A stretch of DNA of 6,004 bases. Origin: Acetobacteraceae bacterium. GTDB taxonomy: Bacteria; Pseudomonadota; Alphaproteobacteria; Acetobacterales; Acetobacteraceae. Below the pieces are notes generated by a model that was not told the DNA's origin, did no database searches, and saw only the letters and a program-made list of their open reading frames with translations. Position numbers and translations under genes: made by a program. Shown piece by piece: positions 1 to 5,528 of the stretch; the first letter of the stretch is position 1, and each line of letters opens with the position of its first letter. The stretch spans positions 1 to 6,004 of the forward strand of contig JASHVY010000219.1 in NCBI GenBank assembly GCA_030044345.1. The letters run 5' to 3'.

Positions 1-842
1 ACGAGCCCGGCGACCGCGCGCGCATTCTCCTCTTCCGAGGGGCATTGCACGGCCTGGTCCGCGTACCAGAAATCCATGCCGATCATGTCGTATTCGATGA
101 AGGCCCCGCGCGCGGCAAGCGCCTCCTGGTACGCCGGATCATCGTGCGAAGGGTTCATATGGCAGAGGACCGTGCGACGCGGATCCGCGCCTTCCTCCTC
201 GACGATGTCGAGCACCCGCCCGCCATGCCGCACCCAGCCCGGCAGGTGCACCATCAGCGGCAGGCGCGTGGCACGCTGGGCGCGCGCCGCCCCGCGCAAG
301 GATTTCCGTTCGGCCGGCGTGAAATCGGCGGAGACGCCGATCTCGCCGATCAGGCCGATGCGCACGCCCGTGCCGTTCACCCCTTCGCTCGCATCCCGCA
401 CGATCTCGGCGGCAATGTCGTCCTCGCTCATCGCGGCGAGCGAAGGCGGATGAGAGGCTTCGAGATAGTAGCCGCCGCCCATGATGATGTTGAGGCCGGT
501 GGCGCGGGCGATCCGCGCCAGCGCCCCGGGGTTGCGGCCGATGCCGTGGCAGGTCGGATCGACCACGGTGCGGCAGCCCTCGTCCGCCGCCAGCGCAAGC
601 TCGGCGGCAGCCAGGCGCTCGTCATCCAGCGCGAGATTGTCGAGATTGACGAAGGGATCCATGCGCAGCTCGCCCAGGATGCCCGGATTGACGGGCTCGC
701 AGGCGAACCGATGGCGCGCCTTCTCCTTCGGCGGATTCCACCAGCAGCGGCAATCGTTCAGCACATGCTCGTGCATCAGGGTCACGCCGAGCGCATCGGC
801 GGGCACGGGCCCGAGCACGGTGATCGCCTGGCCCGCCGTCAT
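1..842 (-). CDS. Phosphotriesterase-homology (COG1735-type) metal-dependent hydrolase, 3' end cut off by window edge
   Basis: The gene reads leftward from an ATG at 842-840 and is still open at base 1, giving about 280 residues; family members are usually about 320-350. Ligands of the binuclear metal site of the amidohydrolase fold appear in order: an HEH motif (His24, His26) after LGVTLM, a bridging Glu167 in IGEIGVS, His199 in LMVHLPGW and His228 in VLCHMNPSHD. The last expected ligand, an Asp near the C-terminus, lies outside the window. A bridging Glu rather than a carboxylated Lys is typical of the PHP branch and not of true organophosphate phosphotriesterases. Characterised COG1735 members include sugar lactonases, so hydrolysis of a lactone or ester is the best guess (inference). 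No signal peptide is seen, so it is probably cytoplasmic. Its start codon overlaps the permease stop (ATGA, 839-842) and no good ribosome site precedes it, which suggests coupled translation. Family is confident; substrate is unknown. Confidence 0.9.
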   Translation of the reverse strand, partial: MTAGQAITVLGPVPADALGVTLMHEHVLNDCRCWWNPPKEKARHRFACEPVNPGILGELRMDPFVNLDNLALDDERLAAAELALAADEGCRTVVDPTCHGIGRNPGALARIARATGLNIIMGGGYYLEASHPPSLAAMSEDDIAAEIVRDASEGVNGTGVRIGLIGEIGVSADFTPAERKSLRGAARAQRATRLPLMVHLPGWVRHGGRVLDIVEEEGADPRRTVLCHMNPSHDDPAYQEALAARGAFIEYDMIGMDFWYADQAVQCPSEEENARAVAGL

Positions 843-1834
843 TGCCGCCGGCCCGGGCCCGCAAGGCGGGCGAAGACGCGGGCATTGAGCCAGACCGCGC
901 CGAGGATGATCGCGCCCGTCGCGATCTCGGTGAAGAAGGGCGAGACATGCATGAGGATGAGCCCGTTGCCGATCATCGCGATGGTGAGCGTGCCGAGCAC
1001 CGTGCCGACGATCGTGCCGGTGCCGCCGAAAAGCGAGGTGCCGCCGAGGACGACGGCGGCGATCACCTCCAGCTCGAAGCCCACCGCCGCGTTCGAGGAG
1101 CCGGAGCCGAGGCGGGCGGCGGTGATCAGGCCGGCCAGCGCGGCCGCGATCCCGCTCAGCACGAAGACCGACGCGGCGATGCGCCGGGCCGGAATGCCGG
1201 CGCGGCGCGCCGCTTCGAGATTGGCCCCGACCGCGGTCACATGCCGGCCATAGGTCGTGCCGTCAAGGACGACGAAGCCCACGAAGGCGGTCGCGAGCGC
1301 CAGCAGCGCCGGCACGGGCAAAGGGCCGAGCGAGCCGCGGCCGAGCACGTCGAACCAGCTTCCGGGCGCGATCGGGATCGAATAGCCGCGGGTGAGCAGC
1401 AGCGCGAAACCCCTGAGGCCGGTGAGGAAGGCGAGTGTCACGATGAAGGAAGGAATGCCCTGATAGGCGGAGAACCATCCCTGCACCCCCCCGACGATCG
1501 CGCCCACCCCCAGCATCAGGATGACGACCAGCGGCCAGGCGAGGCCCGCCTGCAAGGCGATCGCGGCAAGCGCGTTCACCAGCGCCACGGTCGAGCCCAC
1601 CGAAAGATCGATCCCGCCGGTGGTGATGACGAAGGTCATGGCGATGGCGACGATGAGGAGCGGCGCGGACTGGCGGAAGAGATTGAGCATATTGCCGCCG
1701 CTCAGGAAGTACGGGCTGCCCCAGGCGAAGAAGATGAGGCAGATCACCGCGAAGCCGGCGATCGAGAGAACGGGGGCATAGCGGATGAGGAAATCGGCGC
1801 GGCGCGAGCCGGCCGGACGGGCGCTTGCGTTCAT
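839..1834 (-). CDS. Sugar-type (RbsC/FrcC-like, BPD_transp_2) ABC transporter permease
   Basis: This 331-residue inner-membrane protein is mostly hydrophobic segments, the first at about residues 19-38. It carries landmarks of the ribose/fructose-type permease family: GGIDLSVGS at 73-81 after a long hydrophobic helix, the IPSFIVTLAFLTGLRG stretch at 127-142, and the cytoplasmic loop TYGRHVTAVGANLEAARRAGI-like segment at about 194-214, which corresponds to the loop that contacts the ATPase. A second conserved glycine-rich stretch, VVLGGTSLFGGTGTIVGT, lies before the last helices. Length matches the family. It should form the homodimeric channel for the neighbouring ATPase and binding protein. 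The ATG at 1834 shares ATGA with the ATPase stop (1831-1834), and the gene ends in an ATGA overlap with the hydrolase. Only a weak purine-rich stretch precedes the start. The family is clear; the imported compound is not. Confidence 0.95.
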   Translation of the reverse strand: MNASARPAGSRRADFLIRYAPVLSIAGFAVICLIFFAWGSPYFLSGGNMLNLFRQSAPLLIVAIAMTFVITTGGIDLSVGSTVALVNALAAIALQAGLAWPLVVILMLGVGAIVGGVQGWFSAYQGIPSFIVTLAFLTGLRGFALLLTRGYSIPIAPGSWFDVLGRGSLGPLPVPALLALATAFVGFVVLDGTTYGRHVTAVGANLEAARRAGIPARRIAASVFVLSGIAAALAGLITAARLGSGSSNAAVGFELEVIAAVVLGGTSLFGGTGTIVGTVLGTLTIAMIGNGLILMHVSPFFTEIATGAIILGAVWLNARVFARLAGPGRRQ

Positions 1835-2568
1835 GCCCCGCCGCTGCCCACGATGAGGGAGACCAGATCCTCGAGGCTCGTCTCCCCGATCCGGCGCTCG
1901 GCCACCTTGAGCCCCTCGTACATCACCGCGATCCGGTCGCAGACCCGGAAAAGGTCTTGCAGGCGGTGGGTGATGAGGACCACCGCAACGCCACGCGCCT
2001 TGACGTGGCGGATGAGGGTGAGCACGGCCTCGACCTCGGCGACGGCGAGCGCCGAGGTCGGCTCGTCCATGATCAGCACGAGCGGATCGAAGGAAGCGGC
2101 CCGCGCGATCGCGATCGACTGGCGCTGGCCGCCGGAGAGGCTGCCCACCGTCGCGGTGAGGTTGGGGATGCGGATCTGCAAACCCGCCAGCATTTCACGG
2201 GCCGCATCGATCATGGCCCGCTTGCGGAGGAAACCGCTTCTGGCGATCTCGCGGCCGAGGAAGAGATTGCCCGCAACGTCGATCGTGTCGCAGAGGCTCA
2301 AATCCTGAAAGACCATCTCGATCCGCCGCGCGCGCGCTGCCGCCGGATCGGGGAAGCGCACATCCTCCCCCGCGACGATGATGCTTCCGCGATCGGGCTC
2401 ATGGACGCCGGCGAGGATCTTCGTCAGGGTCGATTTGCCCGCCGCATTGTCGCCGACGAGGCCCAGGCACTCGCCGGCGAAGAGGTCGAGATCGACACCG
2501 CGCAGCGCGGCGATCGAGCCGAATGTCTTCTCGATCCCGCGCAGCGCGACCAGCGGTTCAGCCGTCAC
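1831..2568 (-). CDS. Single-domain ABC transporter ATP-binding protein (FrcA-like, sugar import)
   Basis: This 245-residue protein is a complete nucleotide-binding domain: Walker A GDNAAGKST (39-47), Q-loop Gln88 in VFQD, signature LSGGQ (144-148), Walker B LVLIMD plus catalytic Glu169 (163-169) and the H-loop His201 in ITHR. It would energise the RbsC-like permease encoded next to it. Many transporters of this family use a tandem two-domain ATPase of about 500 residues (RbsA type); here there is only one domain, as in FrcA, so two copies are expected per complex. The start is a GTG at 2568-2566 inside the GTGA overlap with the binding-protein stop. There is no clear Shine-Dalgarno sequence and no upstream in-frame start, so translation probably depends on ribosomes finishing the preceding gene. 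No motif is missing or altered. Confidence 0.95.
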   Translation of the reverse strand: MTAEPLVALRGIEKTFGSIAALRGVDLDLFAGECLGLVGDNAAGKSTLTKILAGVHEPDRGSIIVAGEDVRFPDPAAARARRIEMVFQDLSLCDTIDVAGNLFLGREIARSGFLRKRAMIDAAREMLAGLQIRIPNLTATVGSLSGGQRQSIAIARAASFDPLVLIMDEPTSALAVAEVEAVLTLIRHVKARGVAVVLITHRLQDLFRVCDRIAVMYEGLKVAERRIGETSLEDLVSLIVGSGGA

Positions 2569-3515
2569 GAGAACATCTTGCGGTACGGCCCGACATTGTC
2601 CTTGGTGACGATCGTGAGCTTGGTGTTGATGCGCGCGGCCACGCTCTTGCCCGCGGTGATCGAGACCAGCGCATCCACCGCCGCCGCCCCGAGCAGCACC
2701 GGGTCCTGCTGGACCACGGCGATGACGAAGCCGGCATCGATGCCGGCGATGGCCTGGGCCGAGAGATCCCAGCCCACGATCTTTATGTTCTTCGTGCGGC
2801 CTTCGCTCTGCACCGCCGCGATCGCGCCGATCAGCGCCGGCTCGCCGGTGGCATAGATCGAGGAGAGCTCCGGGTTGCCGGTGAGCAGCGTCTCGGAGAC
2901 GCTCATCGCATTGTCCTGGATGTTGCGCCCGTCCACCACCTGGGCAAGCGCGATGCCGGGATCGGCCTTGATCGCGTCCTGGAAGCCTTTCTGGCGCAGA
3001 TTCTGAATGAAGGAATTGAGCGCGCCGACGATGCCGAGGCTCGTCTTGCCGCCCATCTCCTTCTGCACGTAGTCGAGAAAATATTTGCCGATGACACCGC
3101 CGCCGCCTTCATTGTCAACGCCGATCTGCGATTTCTGCGGCCCGGCGGGAAGGATGGCATCGACCGCGACCACCGGGATCCCGGCGGCGGAGGCTTTCTG
3201 CACCGCCGGCATGATTCCGTTCACGTCGATCGCATCGACGATGATGCCCTGCACCTTCTGCTCGATATAGTCGTCGATCGCGTTGTTCTGCGCCGTCGGG
3301 TCATTGTTCGGATTGTAGATGACGAGATTGACGCCGGCCTTGCCCGCGGCCTTCTGCGCCCCGTCATTGAGCTGATTGAAGAAGAGCGCCTGCTCGTTGA
3401 TCGTGACCAGGGCGAAGGTCGGGGCGGCGGCATGTGCGGCGCGGCCGACGAAAGGGGCTGCGAGCGCGCCGGTGGCGAGCCCTTCCAGCATGGTGCGACG
3501 CGTGAAGCGGATCAT
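2565..3515 (-). CDS. Periplasmic sugar-type substrate-binding protein (Peripla_BP_4), Tat leader
   Basis: The 316-residue product begins with a twin-arginine leader: TRRTML with Arg6-Arg7, a hydrophobic core to about residue 24, and a likely cleavage after AHA near residue 29. The mature part reads as a ribose/fructose-type periplasmic binding protein. It opens with a beta-strand and an aromatic pair (FALVTINEQALFFNQL), followed by QKVQGIIVDAID, AAGIPVVAVDA and, late in the protein, KIVGWDLSAQAI, all typical of the Peripla_BP_4 fold. It would bind the ligand in the periplasm and deliver it to the adjacent permease/ATPase. The ATG at 3515 follows an AGGGAGA ribosome site seven bases upstream. 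The gene starts 49 bases after lacI and ends in a GTGA overlap with the ATPase gene. The exact ligand cannot be deduced; a sugar or sugar-like lactone is inferred from family and neighbours. Confidence 0.95.
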   Translation of the reverse strand: MIRFTRRTMLEGLATGALAAPFVGRAAHAAAPTFALVTINEQALFFNQLNDGAQKAAGKAGVNLVIYNPNNDPTAQNNAIDDYIEQKVQGIIVDAIDVNGIMPAVQKASAAGIPVVAVDAILPAGPQKSQIGVDNEGGGGVIGKYFLDYVQKEMGGKTSLGIVGALNSFIQNLRQKGFQDAIKADPGIALAQVVDGRNIQDNAMSVSETLLTGNPELSSIYATGEPALIGAIAAVQSEGRTKNIKIVGWDLSAQAIAGIDAGFVIAVVQQDPVLLGAAAVDALVSITAGKSVAARINTKLTIVTKDNVGPYRKMFS

Positions 3516-3522
3516 GGTTTCG

Positions 3523-3529
3523 TCTCCCT
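3523..3529 (-). promoter_or_regulatory. Shine-Dalgarno site of the binding-protein gene
   Basis: AGGGAGA on the minus strand, seven bases before the ATG at 3515. It is the only strong ribosome site seen in the operon. This fits high expression of the binding protein relative to the transporter subunits, which rely on overlaps. Confidence 0.75.
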
Positions 3530-3541
3530 GTGTTCTGTTGA

Positions 3542-3571
3542 AGGCACGGCTAGATGAGGCACGGCTAAATC
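3542..3571. repeat. Two-copy 15-base tandem duplication across the lacI stop codon
   Basis: AGGCACGGCTAGATG (3542-3556) is followed directly by AGGCACGGCTAAATC (3557-3571), with 11 identical leading bases and 13 of 15 matches overall; AGGCGCGG at 3572 may be a decayed third copy. On the lacI strand it spans the last codons and the TAG stop. Because the unit is five codons long, it also places a second in-frame TAG five codons downstream. No function is evident. Confidence 0.85.
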
Positions 3572-4581
3572 AGGCGCGGGGGGCCGGCGACCGAGCCCCG
3601 TTCGACGAGCCGAACGGATAGCCGCTCGCATGGCGGGGGATCGTCGGGAACAGCGTTTAGAAGAGCGACGGCGCGCTCGCCGATCGCATCGACCGGCTGG
3701 CGGATGGCGCTCACCGGAGGATCGAGCAGATGGAGCGGGCCGACATCGTCGAAGCCGACGATGGACATATCGTCCGGGACCCGCACGCGAGCCTCGCGCA
3801 GCACCGGGAGAAGGCCGAGCACGAGCTCGTCGCTGCCGGCGAAAATCGCGCTCGGGCGCGGCTCCCCCGCAAGCAAGGCGGCGCCGACGCGGGCCCCTTC
3901 GGCGAGCGTGTAGGGGCCGAAGCTTTCCCAGATCACTGCGGCGTCCGGCTTCGCGGCAAGCGCGCGATCGAGGCCGGCGCGCCTCTCATGCGTGCTCATC
4001 AGGCCGCGCGGGCCGCCGACGAAGGCGATGCGGCGATGGCCCGCCGCCAGCAGGTGCCGGCCGGCCAGGAAGCCGCCCTCTTCGTTGTCGCAGAAGACCT
4101 TGGGCACGATCGCGCCCGGCACGTCCTCATCGATCAGGATGGCGCCCGGCGTGGCGTTGAGGGCCCGGCGGAGCGTGCCGTCATCGGGATGATTGGTGAC
4201 GAAGATCAGCCCGTCCACGTGATTGCGGCGCATCCGCTCGATATATTCGAGCTCGCGGCCAGGGCGGTTGAGCGTGGCCGAAAGCACGAGGCCGAGGCCC
4301 GCGCGGTCGGCGGCCGCCTCGATCGCGGCGGCGAGCCTGGCAAAGAACGGATTGGCGATATCCGGCAGCACCAGGCCGATGGTTTCCGAACGGCCAAGGA
4401 TCAGGCGTCTTGCATGCGGGTTGGGCCGGTAATCGAGACGGCGGACGGCGCGGTCGATCCGCTCGGCGGTCTCCCGCGGCAGATTGAGCGAGCCGTTCAG
4501 ATAGCGCGAGACCGCTGCGGGCGAGACCTCGGCAGCGGCGGCGACATCGCGGATGCGGGCGCCATTGGGACGAGAAGCCAT
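3565..4581 (-). CDS. LacI-family transcriptional repressor of the downstream transport operon
   Basis: The 338-residue protein has the normal length and layout of the family. An N-terminal helix-turn-helix (about 10-29, with VSPAAVSRYLNG) is followed by a hinge helix PNPHARRLILG in which Leu60 matches the leucine that inserts into the operator minor groove. The effector domain from about residue 66 is periplasmic-binding-protein-like, with IGLVLPDIANPFFARL, VDGLIFVTN, GHRRIAFVGGP, AIFAGSDELVLGLL and the family hallmark MSIVGFDDVGP near the end. It should bind DNA as a dimer and respond to a small, probably sugar-like ligand. The ATG at 4581 is chosen because the HTH begins immediately after it; the ribosome site is weak (GGA only). 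It is first in the operon and lies under its own predicted operator, so it is likely autoregulated and controls the transporter genes 49 bases downstream. Confidence 0.95.
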   Translation of the reverse strand: MASRPNGARIRDVAAAAEVSPAAVSRYLNGSLNLPRETAERIDRAVRRLDYRPNPHARRLILGRSETIGLVLPDIANPFFARLAAAIEAAADRAGLGLVLSATLNRPGRELEYIERMRRNHVDGLIFVTNHPDDGTLRRALNATPGAILIDEDVPGAIVPKVFCDNEEGGFLAGRHLLAAGHRRIAFVGGPRGLMSTHERRAGLDRALAAKPDAAVIWESFGPYTLAEGARVGAALLAGEPRPSAIFAGSDELVLGLLPVLREARVRVPDDMSIVGFDDVGPLHLLDPPVSAIRQPVDAIGERAVALLNAVPDDPPPCERLSVRLVERGSVAGPPRLI

Positions 4582-4606
4582 CGAAATCCGGGTGAGTGAG
4601 CAGGCT

Positions 4607-4624
4607 TAGTAAACGCTTTTACAA
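4607..4624. promoter_or_regulatory. Predicted LacI-type operator
   Basis: TAGTAAACGCTTTTACAA contains perfect inverted half-sites GTAAA (4609-4613) and TTTAC (4618-4622) around CGCT. The A/T-rich arms around a CG-containing centre resemble LacI-family operators, although the four-base spacer is two longer than in the commonest GTAAACGTTTAC form. It sits 26 bases before the lacI start codon and covers the expected transcription start of the predicted promoter, an ideal place for repression. Binding by the adjacent LacI protein is an inference from proximity. Confidence 0.7.
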
Positions 4625-4654
4625 GCATAACAGACATGCGCATAAGACTGTCAA
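4624..4654 (-). promoter_or_regulatory. Predicted sigma-70-type promoter of the lacI-transporter-hydrolase operon
   Basis: Reading leftward, a perfect -35 hexamer TTGACA (4654-4649) is followed after 19 bases by TATGCT (4629-4624). That hexamer is preceded by TG one base away, making an extended -10 (TGTTATGCT). The 19-base spacer is longer than the usual 17, which the extended -10 may offset. Transcription would start near 4617, inside the inverted repeat at 4607-4624, leaving a leader of about 35 bases before lacI. No other convincing promoter is seen between lacI and the binding-protein gene, so it may serve the whole operon. Confidence 0.6.
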
Positions 4655-4941
4655 CAGGAAAACGGACCACGATGCGATTTCGCCGGAAGCCGCGCGGGCA
4701 AGCCGGCGGGGCTGTCATGTGGCGCTGCCACGTTGTGATGAAGATGCTGCCGAACGCTCAGAGCGTGATGACCGAAGGTGGAATCACCGTTCCATCACCT
4801 TCCCCAATATCGCGCGCGCCGAGCTCACCACCGACGATTTCGGAATCGCTTCCTGAACTCACCCCCCTCCCCCAGCGCTCGTACATCCGCCAAGGCCATT
4901 TCATTACAAAATCACAACAAACAGGAAAGAAGCGGAAAATC

Positions 4942-4957
4942 CGGCCTCGCGCGGCCG
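4942..4957. other. GC-rich hairpin (possible weak leftward terminator)
   Basis: CGGCC and GGCCG flank a six-base loop. On the minus strand the stem is followed by GATTTTCC, a short T run, so it could act as a weak intrinsic terminator or as a boundary for leftward transcription. On the plus strand no T tract follows. The stem is only five pairs, so this is a weak call. Confidence 0.2.
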
Positions 4958-5152
4958 CCGGAGCGCATCTCGATCTGAATGACTTCGGAAATTCCTGTTG
5001 GGAGAAATTCGCAAATCTCCGATCGAGTGATTTACGATGTGTGCCGGTGAAGGATATCGGTGCACATGATCAACCGATGTCCGGCGGCTTCGTCTCCCAC
5101 CCTGCATGGAAATCATCATGAGCTTGGGGCTTCCTTATGGACTCCTTTCGCA

Positions 5153-5190
5153 GTCACACACTTCGTGGTCACACACCTTCATGGTCACAC
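5153..5190. repeat. Three-copy GTCACAC direct repeat, 15/16-base period
   Basis: GTCACAC begins at 5153, 5168 and 5184. The intervening sequences are related (ACTTCGTG, ACCTTCATG), so the whole unit of 15-16 bases is repeated, not only the core. The last copy runs into a seven-base or longer G tract. Function is unknown. Confidence 0.75.
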
Positions 5191-5328
5191 GGGGGGGCAA
5201 GCCCATCCGCCCGAAGATCCCGGCCTGCTGCCCAAATTCTGTGCTTGCGGCGCGTTTCCCGGCTTTGCAGGCGGGATAAACCTGTCGAACGCTTCTTTTC
5301 CCCTTCCAGGGTCTGGCGTTGCCGCCCA

Positions 5329-5370
5329 GGCTGGCTATAGTCGGCTGGCTATAGTCCGCTGGCTACAGTC
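5329..5370. repeat. Three-copy 14-base tandem array containing TATAGT
   Basis: GGCTGGCTATAGTC occurs twice in perfect tandem (5329-5342, 5343-5356), followed by a variant CGCTGGCTACAGTC (5357-5370). A 14-base unit shifts the reading frame, so this is not a protein repeat. Each perfect copy carries CTATAG, a six-base palindrome, and TATAGT, one base off the -10 consensus. The array may therefore provide alternative promoter elements for the gene at 5529, but no good -35 element is paired with them. Confidence 0.85.
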
Positions 5371-5382
5371 GCAGGGTTATCA

Positions 5383-5457
5383 AGGCCGGGGTCATCGAGG
5401 CCAGAGACATCAAGGCCAGAGACATCAGGGCCAGAGACATCAGGGCCAGAGACATCA
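5383..5457. repeat. Five-copy 15-base tandem array upstream of the LivJ-like gene
   Basis: Five contiguous units run from 5383 to 5457. The first is degenerate (AGGCCGGGGTCATCG), the next two are identical (AGGCCAGAGACATCA) and the last two are identical (GGGCCAGAGACATCA). The array ends 71 bases before the start codon at 5529. The near-identity of four units points to recent expansion by slippage or unequal recombination, so copy number is likely to vary between strains. It is not a CRISPR: there are no unique spacers. Confidence 0.92.
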
Positions 5458-5465
5458 GGGTTTGT

Positions 5466-5493
5466 GCTGCGCGGCAAGCCGAAAAGCGCCAGC
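5466..5493 (+). other. Imperfect hairpin in the presumed leader of the LivJ-like gene
   Basis: GCTGCGC (5466-5472) can pair with GCGCCAGC (5486-5493) with one bulged base, leaving a 13-base loop. It lies between the 15-base array and the ribosome site. No T tract follows. It may be incidental in GC-rich DNA. Confidence 0.2.
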
Positions 5494-5512
5494 ACATCAA
5501 GTGACGAGGGTT

Positions 5513-5520
5513 GGAAGGGA
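5513..5520 (+). promoter_or_regulatory. Shine-Dalgarno site fixing the start at 5529
   Basis: GGAAGGGA ends eight bases before the ATG at 5529. An in-frame TGA at 5502-5504 rules out any start further upstream than TTG at 5511, and that codon overlaps the start of this site, so ATG 5529 is the clear choice. Confidence 0.8.
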
Positions 5521-5528
5521 ACGAGCCA

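Larger units (their letters stand above)
4655..5528. other. Intergenic region between divergent transporter loci, no convincing gene
   Basis: Open frames here have mixed third-base composition, lack good ribosome sites and show no family motif that I recognise. The left half contains small dyads: GTGGC-GCT-GCCAC at 4719-4731 and CGGCC-TCGCGC-GGCCG at 4942-4957. It also holds an A/T-richer patch around 4896-4940. The right half contains three short tandem arrays, listed separately. A leftward 34-codon frame starting with GTG at 4862 behind a G-rich stretch was considered but is not supported. The region must hold the promoter of the plus-strand gene at 5529, but no strong -35/-10 pair could be identified. 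Confidence 0.6.

Noticed and set aside
842..2308. Long plus-strand frame of 488 codons opposite the permease and ATPase
   Set aside because: It is a shadow of the minus-strand genes; its Arg/Glu/Asp/His-rich composition is typical of the antisense of GC-rich coding DNA.
4758..4862. Minus-strand 34-codon frame starting with GTG behind a G-rich stretch
   Set aside because: The apparent ribosome site is simply a G-rich run, third-base composition is unlike the neighbouring genes, and no family is recognised. A translated search could reopen this.
4998..5037. Plus-strand promoter from TTGGGA and TACGAT
   Set aside because: The hexamers are 28 bases apart, too far for a sigma-70-type promoter, and no better pair is nearby.
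4636..5121. Plus-strand open frame of 161 codons in the intergenic region
   Set aside because: No ribosome site, mixed third-base composition, no recognised motif, and low-complexity Pro/Ser stretches typical of chance frames in GC-rich DNA.
5383..5457. CRISPR array
   Set aside because: Units are 15 bases, contiguous and lack unique spacers, and no cas genes are present.
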